Shown here: piece after piece, positions 17,248 to 26,424 of the stretch
How the letters are laid out: every line of letters begins with the position of its first letter
Numbering within the stretch: position 1 is the stretch's first letter
Source of the DNA: CAXBMB01 sp052078155
Lineage (GTDB): Bacteria; Pseudomonadota; Alphaproteobacteria; Kiloniellales; DSM-21159
Assembly: GCA_052078155.1 (NCBI GenBank)
Contig: JBQJBP010000002.1
Location: 868,001 to 932,000 of the forward strand
Length of the DNA: 64,000 nt
Reading direction: 5' to 3'
Made by a program: the position numbers and the translations under genes
The notes under the pieces: model-generated
What the model was told of the DNA's origin: nothing
Database searches by the model: none
The model's input: the letters and a program-made list of their open reading frames with translations, nothing else

Positions 17248-19200
17248 TTAAGCGGACTTGGGTTCCACCATCATCCGGCCACGCATTTCCATATGGAGTG
17301 CATGGCAGAACCACTGGCAATAGAACCAATGTACGCCCGGACGGTCTGCGGTGAAGGTGACCGAGGCGGTGGCCTGCGGTGCAATTTCAAAGCAGATGCC
17401 GTAGTTGGCGATGGTCAGTCCGTGGGTCAGGTCAGACACGTCATCCATGTTGGTGACGTAGATGGTGACCTCGTCTCCCTGTTTGACGGTGAAGTCGGAG
17501 AGGGAGAATTCAGGGGCCACAGAGTGCATGTAGACACGCACCTTGTTGCCATCACGGATGACGTTTTCACCCCAATCCAGATCCACGCCGTCTTTTTCGG
17601 CCTGGGCCCGGGCATCGGCCCAGGTGGGATCATCCCGTTCCCAGACGTCTTTCGGGTTCACCACATCGGTTCGCACAATGATGCAGTCATGGGGCTCGGC
17701 AAAGGTCGGGCCGTCATGAACCACTTTCATCTTGTCGCCGGAAATGTCGATCAGTTGCTCGTTTTCAGGTTTCAAAGGCCCGACGTTGATGAACCGGTCC
17801 TTGGAGAACTTGTTGAGCGAGATCAGCCATTCACCATCAGCATCCTTGGTTTCCCCCATGGAGGTGTGGTTGTGACCGGGCTGATAAGCTACATCGAGCT
17901 TTTCGAGGATCGGGTCGACATCTTCGCCTTTGAAAGCACGCAGGGCTTTGTCGATGCTCCACTTCACAGCCTGGGAGTCCAGGAAGGTGGTGGTGTAGGC
18001 ATTGCCCTTGCCGTCGAAGGCGGTGTGCAGGGGACCCAGGCCGATTTCCGGCTCGGCCACAATGGCGTCGCGCGGCTGGATCTTGTCATCAAAGACATCC
18101 GGCAGCTTGGTCACGTCGATCACGGAAACGGTCGGGGACAGCTTGCCGTTGATCATCACGTGGCGGCCATCAGGGGCCGTGTTGCAGCCGTGCGGGCTGT
18201 TGGAGACGGGGATGTAACGGGTGTAAGGAGAGCCCTTGCGACCGTCCACCACTTTGGCGCCGTTATAGACCTTGTAGTCGCCCTTTTCGATGGCGGCTTC
18301 AATGCGTTTGATGTCAAAGACGACAGCCCAGTCCTGCTCGCTGGAGGTCATCTCTGCCAGGGTGACACCACCTTCGGAGTTGTAGCAGGTGGAGAAGGCG
18401 TAGTTGCCCTGGTAGTCGGCATCGCAGTTGTCCAGGTTGCCGTCGACCATGACCTGCCAGGCGATTTCCATCTTGTCGCCGTCGATGGCGGTGAAGATGG
18501 CGTGGTACTTATCGGGCTCGTCCAGGATGGTGCCGTCATTGGGGATGGGTACCCGGTGTTCGCCGTTGGCAAAGACGTAGCCGGTGCGCGGGTATTTCTG
18601 CGGGCGCAGACCGTGAATGTCAGATGCGTTGGGGATCTCGATGATCTTGTCACATTTCATGACATCACAGCGCACGCGGGCGACCCGGGTGTTGGCTTTG
18701 TCGTTCATGAAGAGATAACGGCCGTCATAGGTGCCGTCAGTGAAAGACATGTGGGGGTGGTGCAGATCGCCGTTGTCCCAGATACCGCCGCGGGTTTTCA
18801 GATACTCTGCGGTTTCCGGCAGCAGTCCCTCGGTCAGAATTTTGCGGCTTTCGTTGGTCTGTCCCCAGCCGGTTGCGCTTTCGCGGTTGAACACGGGAAC
18901 CCGCATCAGTTCACGCATGGACGGCAGGCCCATGATGCGCATTTCACCGGTCTGGCCGGAGGACCAGAAGCCGTAGTAGTCATCCAGCTGACCCGGCGCA
19001 ACAGAGCCTTTGGCGCCACCGGCAGCTTTGGCTTCGCCCGTTGTCAGGGCGGTCCCGGCCAGTCCGCCGGCACCGGCAGCCCCCGCCAGTCCGGCCAGCC
19101 CTGCAATCTTGGCAGAACCGGTCAGCAAAGAGCGACGGCTGACGCCGCTTCCAATGCGCTCTTCAATGGGTTTTTCTTTCAACTTTTTCAGAATCGCCAT
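17248..19200 (-). CDS. nosZ: NosZ nitrous oxide reductase, Tat-dependent clade I
   Basis: Periplasmic copper enzyme reducing N2O to N2, 650 residues. A Tat signal (RR at 22-23 in SRRSLLTG) marks clade I. The seven-bladed propeller holds the CuZ site; the DLHHPH ligands are at 145-150. The C-terminal cupredoxin domain has the CuA set C628, C632, H636 and M639, with a further His in the THGLTI stretch upstream. All key motifs seem intact. The ATG follows GAGGAGG. It lies between nosR and nosD on the minus strand. Confidence 0.97.
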   Translation of the reverse strand: MAILKKLKEKPIEERIGSGVSRRSLLTGSAKIAGLAGLAGAAGAGGLAGTALTTGEAKAAGGAKGSVAPGQLDDYYGFWSSGQTGEMRIMGLPSMRELMRVPVFNRESATGWGQTNESRKILTEGLLPETAEYLKTRGGIWDNGDLHHPHMSFTDGTYDGRYLFMNDKANTRVARVRCDVMKCDKIIEIPNASDIHGLRPQKYPRTGYVFANGEHRVPIPNDGTILDEPDKYHAIFTAIDGDKMEIAWQVMVDGNLDNCDADYQGNYAFSTCYNSEGGVTLAEMTSSEQDWAVVFDIKRIEAAIEKGDYKVYNGAKVVDGRKGSPYTRYIPVSNSPHGCNTAPDGRHVMINGKLSPTVSVIDVTKLPDVFDDKIQPRDAIVAEPEIGLGPLHTAFDGKGNAYTTTFLDSQAVKWSIDKALRAFKGEDVDPILEKLDVAYQPGHNHTSMGETKDADGEWLISLNKFSKDRFINVGPLKPENEQLIDISGDKMKVVHDGPTFAEPHDCIIVRTDVVNPKDVWERDDPTWADARAQAEKDGVDLDWGENVIRDGNKVRVYMHSVAPEFSLSDFTVKQGDEVTIYVTNMDDVSDLTHGLTIANYGICFEIAPQATASVTFTADRPGVHWFYCQWFCHALHMEMRGRMMVEPKSA

Positions 19201-19287
19201 GAATTTGCCTCCTCATGGGATGCCCCGACCGCAGGTGCGGGCAAAGGCTGTGAAATGGTTGTCGTCGCTGACGTGGGTGAGCCTTGC

Positions 19288-21588
19288 TCAGCGATCGGCA
19301 ACCGGGTGAAGTACCTTTCTGACCGCCTCCGGTGATGAGGAAAGCGCGGCGCGTTTTTCCTGCTTGATGCGCTTTTGAATCAGCACCGGACATTTGCGGT
19401 CATGTTGGTAGAGCATCTGGCAGTGCAGGCACTGCAGGCACTCGTTGGGGTTGATGTGACCTTCGGGATGAATGGCCTGAACCATGCATTCCTTGGCACA
19501 ACGTTGGCAGGGGGAGCCGCATTCCTTGTATCGTTTGAGCCAGTCGAACAGCCGCAGCCGTGCCGGGATGGCCAGAGCCGCACCCAGAGGGCAGAGGTAG
19601 CGGCAGTAGAAGCGTTCGATGAAGAGACCGGCGCCCAGCAGAACCAGCGCAAAAAGGACAAAGGGCCAGTTGCGGGCGAACTTCAGGATAATGGCTGTTT
19701 TGAAGGGCTCGATTTCCGCCAGATGCTCTGCCCAGGCCAGGGAGTAGAGCGAAGCGGCGAAAAGCCCGAGAAAGATGATGTACTTGAGAGCCCAGACCCG
19801 TTCGTGCAGCCACCAGGGCACCACCACCTGAGGGATCCTGGCCAGCTTGGCCAGACGATTCAGCAGCTCCTGCAGGGCGCCGAAGGGGCAGAGCCAGCCG
19901 CAAAAGACACCCCGGCCCCAGAACAGCAAAGACGCAGCAACCGAGAACCACAGCAGGAAGATCAGGGGATCCATCAGGAAGTAATCCCAGCTGAAGTCGG
20001 TCAGCAGGGCGTTGAAGAAGGCCATCAGGTTGACGATGGACAACTGGGCGTTGGCGTAGAACCCGATGCCAAAGAGGGTAAAGGCCAGGAAGGCAAGGCG
20101 CAGCCGGTCCATCAGAACGGGGCGTTTCACCAGCCAGGTCTGGAAGAAGAAAATCAGCGTCAGAAAGACAATGGCCAGCATCAACACGATGACTTCGCCG
20201 GTTTTGGCCTGCCACATGCGGTGCCACAGGGGGCTGCCGGGCGCGCCAAAGTTGGCAAAGTACTCGCTGACCGAAGGGACCTCCTGTCCGGGAACCCCCG
20301 AATTGGCCTGACCCAGAGGGCTGCCGTGGGTGACAGCAGTTGCATCTGCCGGGGTGGGAGCCGGGGCAGTGGCTTCAATGATCATGAAGCGGTCTGGCAG
20401 CTGGTAACCCAGATCAAAGGTCTCGAAGGCTTTGCTGGTGGCCCCGGTTTCCCGCCCGACCAGCAGCTCAACCCGCCAGGGCTGGGTGGGATCGAACTCC
20501 CCGTCTGCCGGCAGATAAAAGAGATCGGTTTCGACAAAGTCGGGAGCACCGTCAGCCCGGACCTTGCCCAGACGTTTGTGGGTCTTGTCCCGGAAGCGGA
20601 AGGCGTTATCGCCCTGAATGATCTGGAAGCGGTCGAAGATGCCGCCGCGCACATAGCCGGAGCCTTTGAAGGAATAACGTCCCTTCGCGCTCAGCAGCAC
20701 GGCCTGCTGGCCCTCTTTCAGCCGCTTGGTCAGGTTCCGGTATTCGTTTTCTCCCAGCAGGCTGCGCCCGATGGTGGGCACGGACACAAGCCCGGCATAA
20801 AGGTCGATGAAGGTTTCATCGGGCGGCCCGATTTCCGGACGCTGAACGGCAACGGGGTCGCTGGAACTGGCAAAGGCCGCGTTCACATCGGCCAGGCTCA
20901 GATGCAGGCGGCGGACAGTGCCGTCGCCGGTCATGGTCTCCCAATCCTCGACAGCGGACTGCTCCAGATCCAGAGATTTCTTGGGACCTTCTGCCTGCCC
21001 GGAACCCCCTTTCAGGCCACCAAGACCCAGTTGCCGGGCCAGTTTGATGGCAGAGCGCAGCACCGAATCGTCGATGATCATGATGGTGACTGTGGCACCG
21101 CTGACGATATCAACTTCATGATCACTTTTGCCCTCACGGGCCAGGGCGACGATATCCAGACCGGTATAGACATCCATCACCGCTGTGATCTTGTCTTCTG
21201 GAATGCCGATCAGGACGATGGGTTCTTTGTGGTCCACCAGCTGGGTGCCCAGCAGGTGGCCGTCCATGTCCATGGTAACCAGCACGTGGATGGGTTTGCC
21301 GGAGTAGCCGGTGGCGTTGACGTAGTCTGAGTTGAGAAAGAGGTAGCCGATTTGCTTGCCGTCTTTGGTCAGCGGGGCAAAGGGCGGATCCACTTGTGCA
21401 GCCCCGAAGCCATCAGCCTCAGGGGCCAGCAACGCCAGGTCGGCCTTGGGCAGGAAACGCTGCAGGGAAGATGCAGCCTGGGCGCTGGCAGACAGGAAGA
21501 TCAGGCCGCACAGGATCAGCAGCGCCAGGGAGATCACTCTCCGAAAGCAAGCCAGGGGCATTCCCAGGGTAACTGTGCGTGATTGCAT
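19288..21588 (-). CDS. nosR: NosR, flavo-iron-sulfur membrane protein
   Basis: NosR of 766 residues: signal segment, periplasmic FMN-binding domain with the flavinylation motif SGATVT at 163-168, about six membrane helices (roughly 430-690), two CxxxCP motifs (FCGWLCP and YCRYLCP), and two C-terminal 4Fe-4S binding clusters (about 695-740). It passes electrons toward NosZ and is needed for nos expression. Two starts are possible, 21588 and 21561 (MPLACFRR); neither has a strong ribosome-binding site. An FNR/NNR-type box lies about 65 bases upstream, shared with the divergent ferritin-like gene. Confidence 0.95.
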   Translation of the reverse strand: MQSRTVTLGMPLACFRRVISLALLILCGLIFLSASAQAASSLQRFLPKADLALLAPEADGFGAAQVDPPFAPLTKDGKQIGYLFLNSDYVNATGYSGKPIHVLVTMDMDGHLLGTQLVDHKEPIVLIGIPEDKITAVMDVYTGLDIVALAREGKSDHEVDIVSGATVTIMIIDDSVLRSAIKLARQLGLGGLKGGSGQAEGPKKSLDLEQSAVEDWETMTGDGTVRRLHLSLADVNAAFASSSDPVAVQRPEIGPPDETFIDLYAGLVSVPTIGRSLLGENEYRNLTKRLKEGQQAVLLSAKGRYSFKGSGYVRGGIFDRFQIIQGDNAFRFRDKTHKRLGKVRADGAPDFVETDLFYLPADGEFDPTQPWRVELLVGRETGATSKAFETFDLGYQLPDRFMIIEATAPAPTPADATAVTHGSPLGQANSGVPGQEVPSVSEYFANFGAPGSPLWHRMWQAKTGEVIVLMLAIVFLTLIFFFQTWLVKRPVLMDRLRLAFLAFTLFGIGFYANAQLSIVNLMAFFNALLTDFSWDYFLMDPLIFLLWFSVAASLLFWGRGVFCGWLCPFGALQELLNRLAKLARIPQVVVPWWLHERVWALKYIIFLGLFAASLYSLAWAEHLAEIEPFKTAIILKFARNWPFVLFALVLLGAGLFIERFYCRYLCPLGAALAIPARLRLFDWLKRYKECGSPCQRCAKECMVQAIHPEGHINPNECLQCLHCQMLYQHDRKCPVLIQKRIKQEKRAALSSSPEAVRKVLHPVADR

Positions 21589-21651
21589 GACTGTGAGGCC
21601 GACCTAATACAAAATATGCCTTTGAAGTGCAGGAATTGGCGGCCTGCTTCC

Positions 21652-21665
21652 TTGACCAAGATCAA
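21652..21665. promoter_or_regulatory. FNR/NNR-type box between nosR and the ferritin-like gene
   Basis: TTGACCAAGATCAA, a near-perfect TTGAY-N4-RTCAA site. Its centre is about 70 bases from the nosR start and 61 bases from the divergent gene start, fitting activator positions for either or both promoters. Confidence 0.75.
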
Positions 21666-21719
21666 GGACAGCGAAATTGTTTGAGATTTCTATGAAGTTC
21701 TTCTTGCGGGAGCTTCTGT

Positions 21720-22643
21720 ATGGCCGATCTCACCCTTTACCCTGTCTCTACCGTCTCCCAGCTGTTGGCTGTGGCCGTGAGATTTGAGCGGCAGGCGGCC
21801 GAAGGCTATGGCCTGGTGGCGCAAAACCTGTCGCTGTTGGGTGAAGACGATGGTGCGGCTCTGTTCAGGGATCTGGCGGAAGAAGAAAAGCATCATGCTG
21901 CCCAGGTTGAGGCGGCTTTTGGGGCAGAGGGGGAGCAGCTGCTGTCTGCAGAACAGTTGGCTGCTTTGCCCCAGGATCTGCTGGATGGCTTTGCCCGGAC
22001 CGAGTTTGAGCTGCTGATTTCGCCATACCGCGCGCTGGCGGCAGCCGTTCGCCGGGAGGAGCTGGCTTTCAGTTTCTACAGCCAGGTCTCCGCCTTTTCC
22101 GATGACCCTGACGTGGTCCAGATGGCGGAAAAACTGGCGGCAGAAGAGCTGGAACATGCCAGCCTCTTTCGCGAGGCCCGTCGTCGGGCTTTTCGTCTGG
22201 GTCGTCAGGAAGCGCAAGCCCTGCACTGTCCCGATCCCAAAGATCTGCCTGACCGGCAGACTTTGAGCCGGGCTTTGCAGCCCCACGAGAAGCAGCTGCA
22301 TCTGTTTCTTGAGGAAGAGCTGGCCCGACAGGAAGGTGCGCAGGCTTTGGAACAGACTGTGGCGCTGAGCGAGAAAATACTGAAGCTGCTGGATCGTCAG
22401 CCAGACGTCAGCGACGGCACGTCCGGCCAGTCAGCAGCTGTTGAAACCGCCGGGGGTCAACAGCACAGCCACGGCGACCTACTGCGTCAGGCGGCCCGTG
22501 CCTTTGATTTCTATGACCGCCTGTTCACCCGCGCGGCAACGGAAGATCTGATGATCTTTGCGCAGGATCTGTCCCAGCTGGCGCTGGAACGGGTTGGACT
22601 GCTGCAGAGCTGGTGCCTGAAACAGACCGAACAGGCCCGCTGA
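21720..22643 (+). CDS. Ferritin-like diiron protein beside nosR
   Basis: Protein of 307 residues with a rubrerythrin-like four-helix bundle in the first half: Glu23/Glu28 on helix 1, E55-x-x-H58 on helix 2, E113/E114 with Y120 on helix 3, and E143-x-x-H146 on helix 4, enough for a diiron site. No rubredoxin CxxC domain is present. The second half (about 185-300) resembles another bundle that keeps a FY pair (264-265) and E290 but has lost the matching His, so it looks like a degenerate repeat. No signal peptide. It is divergent from nosR and shares its FNR/NNR box, which suggests a role in denitrifying cells such as iron storage, peroxide or NO handling; this is inference. Confidence 0.8.
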   Translation: MADLTLYPVSTVSQLLAVAVRFERQAAEGYGLVAQNLSLLGEDDGAALFRDLAEEEKHHAAQVEAAFGAEGEQLLSAEQLAALPQDLLDGFARTEFELLISPYRALAAAVRREELAFSFYSQVSAFSDDPDVVQMAEKLAAEELEHASLFREARRRAFRLGRQEAQALHCPDPKDLPDRQTLSRALQPHEKQLHLFLEEELARQEGAQALEQTVALSEKILKLLDRQPDVSDGTSGQSAAVETAGGQQHSHGDLLRQAARAFDFYDRLFTRAATEDLMIFAQDLSQLALERVGLLQSWCLKQTEQAR

Positions 22644-22681
22644 CAGACCTGCCACCGAATCGGTTTAGAACTTAACGGACA

Positions 22682-23584
22682 TTACAGAGAGCGGCCCCAG
22701 ATGGCGTTTTCTTCTGCCTGATGGCGTAAACTGGCCGCCAGTACGGAGGCAATGGCCGGATCTTCGCCAAGCGGGCCAACCACAGGTCCTGAAAAGCCGC
22801 CTGCAGAAAAGATCTCCGGCAGGTCTTTGCGAACGTGGGAAGCCCCGCCGGTAAAGAAAACCAGGGCCAGACTGTGCGGCTGCCGGTAATCCAGCTCGGT
22901 CAGTCGGGGGGTCTGATCCAGAAATCCATGGCATACCTCCTTGAACCGTCCCTGTTGGTCCAGGTGCCTGGCCAGTTGTTCAATCTGGGCACCTGGCCGC
23001 CGATCGCGGGAGGACCCATGGGCGGCGATGATCAGACGGCACTCTTCCAGGATCCAGTTTTGGGCCCGCGCAGCCTGTTCAGCCCGACGCAGGCACAGGG
23101 CGGGTAATGCCGGTTCCAGACCCAAAGGCTGCAGGAGGGTCAGTTGGGGCAAAACTGCTTGGGCAGCGGGCAGAGGGGTGCTGTCCTGCCAGGACCGCAG
23201 CCGCCGGGGCAGCTCCCGGGAGACAAACCAGCCATCTGAGATGAAAAGCGGATAGATCAGAACCTCTTCGGTTGGACCAAACCGGGCCAGAGCCTGTTCC
23301 AGAGACTCAGGGGCTGCCAGCGTGGCCGATTCCAGATGCCAGTCTTCCAGGCGGGTCTGCACCTTCCGGGTCAGGTCCTGCAGCTGTTCTTCCGGTCCTT
23401 CCGGGTGGGATGGGGAGCCATGGGCAACCAACAGGGCGGCTTTGTGCCCCAGGCCGGGGCCGTCTTTGGGGGCCAGCGGAACCACTTTTTGATCCGGCAG
23501 CTTGTCTTTGGTTTTTGGTTTTACAGGTGGCAAGGGCCGGTCAGTGGCTTGTGCCCTCTGAAAACTTGATTTTGTTCCAGACAT
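22682..23584 (-). CDS. CbiX-like sirohydrochlorin chelatase in the nir operon
   Basis: Two-domain class II chelatase of the CbiX/SirB superfamily, 300 residues, with about 45 extra Lys- and Pro-rich residues in front. The C-terminal half keeps both metal-site histidines (H189 in AHGSSRD, H250 in SHVRKDLP). The N-terminal half keeps H55 (AHGSPSHP) but has Trp-Phe at 119-120 where a second His is usual. Heme d1 synthesis runs through siroheme, so iron insertion into sirohydrochlorin is a fitting job; cobalt is the alternative. It overlaps the nirN end by 44 bases and closes the nir operon. It converges with the ferritin-like gene. Confidence 0.8.
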   Translation of the reverse strand: MSGTKSSFQRAQATDRPLPPVKPKTKDKLPDQKVVPLAPKDGPGLGHKAALLVAHGSPSHPEGPEEQLQDLTRKVQTRLEDWHLESATLAAPESLEQALARFGPTEEVLIYPLFISDGWFVSRELPRRLRSWQDSTPLPAAQAVLPQLTLLQPLGLEPALPALCLRRAEQAARAQNWILEECRLIIAAHGSSRDRRPGAQIEQLARHLDQQGRFKEVCHGFLDQTPRLTELDYRQPHSLALVFFTGGASHVRKDLPEIFSAGGFSGPVVGPLGEDPAIASVLAASLRHQAEENAIWGRSL

Positions 23585-25220
23585 TGTACTTCCCCGAAGG
23601 TTTGCGCATGGGCAGTCGTTTGATTTCCTCTAAGCTCTTGGCGTCATAAACAATGATCTCGCCTTCATCCTCCCAGACGGAAACCAGGGCATAGCGGCCG
23701 TAGCGGTCAAACTCCACATGAGCCACGGTTTTTCCCGGCGCAGGACGCAGACTTTTGACGATCTTCAGGCTTTGCTTGTCGATGACATGCATGACGTCTT
23801 TTTTGGGGCCGAAGAAGATGTCCGTCCAGGCATAGTCAGAGTTTTCATGGCTGCGCAGGAAGAAGCCGGGGCCCTCGGTTGGAATGCTGTCTATAAGCTC
23901 CCAGGTCTCGATATCGATCACAGAGAGTTTGGCGCCGCGCAGATGCGGGGTCGCCATGATCCGTCTGCCCTCGCGCATCCAGGAAATGCCGGAGCCCAGG
24001 TGGGGCATGCCGCCCAGGGGCAGCTCTGCAATCTCCCGTCCCACATTGAGGTTGACCACCACCCCGGAATCGTCACTGCGGGAGGCCCCGACCAGATGGC
24101 GATAGTCGGGCGTGAAAAAGAAATCATCCAGCGGGCGGCTGGTCTTGATGCGCCGCAGGGCAAAGAGACCTTCTGAAGAGGCCAAAGCCTCCACCATGCC
24201 CTTTTCATAGGAGTGCACGAAACCTTCATAGACGGCCTCTCCTTCCGGGCTGGTGGCAATTTCCCAGATCTCCGACACGTCTTTCAGGGCGGCGATGAAA
24301 CTCTTGCGGTTGGGGGCCTGATAGACCGCAGACACGCGGGAGGTTGTGCCGTCTTTGTCCCGAACATCAAAGATCTTCTCGACGGAGAAGTCGTCGGTTG
24401 AGAGGATCACCAGGCTGGTGGGCAGGTAGTTGGCCACTGCCAGATGCTTGCCGTCGCTGGATATGGCGATGTTGCGGGAGTTGATGCCGGCCCGGACTTC
24501 GGCCACCGGCTGCAGGCTCCAGATGTCGTACTTCAGCACCCAGCCGTCCCGGGACATGATGAAGACGTAGCGCCCATCCGGGGTGAACTTTGGGCCACCG
24601 TGAACCGCGTAGTGCGTTCGAAAGCGATCCAGAGGCTCCATTTTATCCCCGTCCAGCACCGTTACGTGATGGTCGCCTGTTTCCACCACCAGCGTGATGT
24701 TCAGGGGATCGGCCTCAAAGACCGGAGCATCGGCTGCTTTGTAATCGTCCATGAAGCTGCGGCTGGCTGTAATGTCCGCCTTGTCCCAGCCGGGTATGAC
24801 CTTTGGCGGCTGACGCAGATAGCTTGCCAGGCTTTGCGTTTCTTCTGCGGACAGGCTGTCGCTGAATCCGGGCATCTGGGTCAGGGGGCGCCCCCGGGCG
24901 ATGACCTGCTCCAGCTTTGTGCCGCGAAGCCGTTTGAGAGATTGGGGCAGCAGGGCCGGACCGCTGTTGCCCAGGCGTTCCTCACCATGACAGTCCGCGC
25001 AGTTGTCCAGATAAAGCGTCCGGCCGTCTGGAGAGGGATGAACCGCGGGCGACTGACGGACAGCGGGAGTCTGGCTTTGGGCGGCTGCCGGTTGAACAGC
25101 CGGACCCGCTAACCCGAACAGGACAGGGACAAGGGCCAGCAGGACGAAAGGAATCATCGATCGCCCAGTGGCAGCGAATGACCTTCGGCCTGCTTTAAGA
25201 ATAGTGGTGCGTGGCTTCAT
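23541..25220 (-). CDS. nirN: NirN, dihydro-heme d1 dehydrogenase
   Basis: Periplasmic cytochrome of 559 residues, paralogue of NirS. A signal segment is followed by a c-type heme motif C74-A-D-C77-H78 and an eight-bladed propeller for d1-type heme. NirN oxidises a propionate of dihydro-d1 to the acrylate of heme d1 and helps hand it to NirS. The frame start at 25220 overlaps the nirJ end by 26 bases; an ATG at residue 22 is an alternative that would leave a shorter signal peptide. It precedes the CbiX-like gene. Confidence 0.93.
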   Translation of the reverse strand: MKPRTTILKAGRRSFAATGRSMIPFVLLALVPVLFGLAGPAVQPAAAQSQTPAVRQSPAVHPSPDGRTLYLDNCADCHGEERLGNSGPALLPQSLKRLRGTKLEQVIARGRPLTQMPGFSDSLSAEETQSLASYLRQPPKVIPGWDKADITASRSFMDDYKAADAPVFEADPLNITLVVETGDHHVTVLDGDKMEPLDRFRTHYAVHGGPKFTPDGRYVFIMSRDGWVLKYDIWSLQPVAEVRAGINSRNIAISSDGKHLAVANYLPTSLVILSTDDFSVEKIFDVRDKDGTTSRVSAVYQAPNRKSFIAALKDVSEIWEIATSPEGEAVYEGFVHSYEKGMVEALASSEGLFALRRIKTSRPLDDFFFTPDYRHLVGASRSDDSGVVVNLNVGREIAELPLGGMPHLGSGISWMREGRRIMATPHLRGAKLSVIDIETWELIDSIPTEGPGFFLRSHENSDYAWTDIFFGPKKDVMHVIDKQSLKIVKSLRPAPGKTVAHVEFDRYGRYALVSVWEDEGEIIVYDAKSLEEIKRLPMRKPSGKYNVWNKIKFSEGTSH

Positions 25221-26421
25221 GGGCCCGTCCTCTAAAGGGGCGTAGGGTCAGGCGGTCCTCCAGCTGTGTCTGTGCCGTCTTTCGGTCGATTTCCCGGTCA
25301 TTCAGATAACAGGCGGGGTCTTCCGCCCAGGGATCACCGGTCAGCTGCAAGGCGCGGACCCTGGTGTTGCCACCGCAGATGCTGAAGAACCCGCAGTCCC
25401 CGCAGCGTCCTTTGATCTGCCGGGGGCGTTGGCGCAGACCGGTCAGCAGAGGGTCGTCGGTCCGTGACCAGATCTCTGAAAAGGGTCGTTCCTTCACATT
25501 CCCCAGGGTGTAGCCGGGCCAGTAGGTGTCGGGATGGACCTGTCCCAGATTGTCGATGTTGGCGACCCCCAGGCCGGAGGCATTGCCGCCCCAGGCTTCC
25601 AGATGCTGTCGCAGATGGGCTGTTTCTTTGGGGCTGAAACGCTGGGCAGCCCAGGTCAGCAGGAAGACACCGTCGGCGTCATTGTTGCCGGTGACGTAAT
25701 CCCGGTCCTCGCCCCTTTCAATGGCTTTCCAGGCCCGCTCAAAAAGGGTTTCCATGGCGTTGCGGGTCAGGGACCAGTCGGCGTCTTCCGCCCGGTTCTT
25801 GTTGCCGCGACCTGAGTAAACCAGGTGAGAAAGATAGAACTTGTCGATCTTCTCTTCTTCCACCAGATCCAGCAGCAGCGGGAACTGGTCGGCATTGTCT
25901 TCGGTCAGGGTAAAACGTACCCCCACCTTAACGCCCCGGTCCCGGCAGTTGCGCAGACCCTGCAATGCCTCGTCAAAGGCGCCTTTCTGGCCCCGGAACC
26001 AGTCATTGACCTTGCCGATGCCATCCAGGCTGATGCCCACATAGTCATAGCCGATCGCAGCCACCTTGTCGGCCAGCTCTGCGGTGATGGGGGTGCCGTT
26101 GGTGGACAGAGCCGTATAGAGTCCCAGCTTCTTGGCGCGCCGGGAAATGTCGAAGATATCCGGGCGCAGCAGCGGTTCCCCGCCGGACAGGATCAGAGCG
26201 GGTATCTTCATGGCCGCGAGATCTTCCAGCACGGTCATGGCCTGGTTTGGAGAGAGTTCGCCGGGGAAATCCACATCGGCGGAGACCGCATAGCAGTGGC
26301 GGCATTTGAGGTTGCAGCGCCGGATCAGATTCCAGATCACCACCGGGCGGATGGGCCCTTTGCGTTCACGCACCGCCGTGGGTCTATCCAGCTGGCGTAG
26401 GTAGTGGGAAAGACGAAACAT
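25195..26421 (-). CDS. nirJ: NirJ radical SAM enzyme of heme d1 synthesis
   Basis: Radical SAM protein of 408 residues. The N-terminal cluster C36-x3-C40-x2-C43 binds the SAM-cleaving 4Fe-4S cluster, and the C-terminal SPASM-like cysteines (CGDCGFFSICGGN, then DPACYL) bind a second. NirJ removes two propionates from didecarboxysiroheme and leaves oxo groups. AAAGGG lies before the ATG. It follows nirH and overlaps nirN. Confidence 0.95.
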   Translation of the reverse strand: MFRLSHYLRQLDRPTAVRERKGPIRPVVIWNLIRRCNLKCRHCYAVSADVDFPGELSPNQAMTVLEDLAAMKIPALILSGGEPLLRPDIFDISRRAKKLGLYTALSTNGTPITAELADKVAAIGYDYVGISLDGIGKVNDWFRGQKGAFDEALQGLRNCRDRGVKVGVRFTLTEDNADQFPLLLDLVEEEKIDKFYLSHLVYSGRGNKNRAEDADWSLTRNAMETLFERAWKAIERGEDRDYVTGNNDADGVFLLTWAAQRFSPKETAHLRQHLEAWGGNASGLGVANIDNLGQVHPDTYWPGYTLGNVKERPFSEIWSRTDDPLLTGLRQRPRQIKGRCGDCGFFSICGGNTRVRALQLTGDPWAEDPACYLNDREIDRKTAQTQLEDRLTLRPFRGRAHEATHHYS

Positions 26422-26424
26422 GCA

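Noticed and set aside
17173..19335. Long plus-strand open frame of 720 codons opposite nosZ
   Set aside because: It is the shadow of nosZ on the other strand; nosZ has full motifs and the shadow has none.
19375..21330. Long plus-strand open frame of 651 codons opposite nosR
   Set aside because: Shadow of nosR caused by high third-position GC; no family features.
22648..22680. GAATCGGTTTAG stretch resembling the intergenic repeat
   Set aside because: Match of only about a dozen bases; too short to call a copy.
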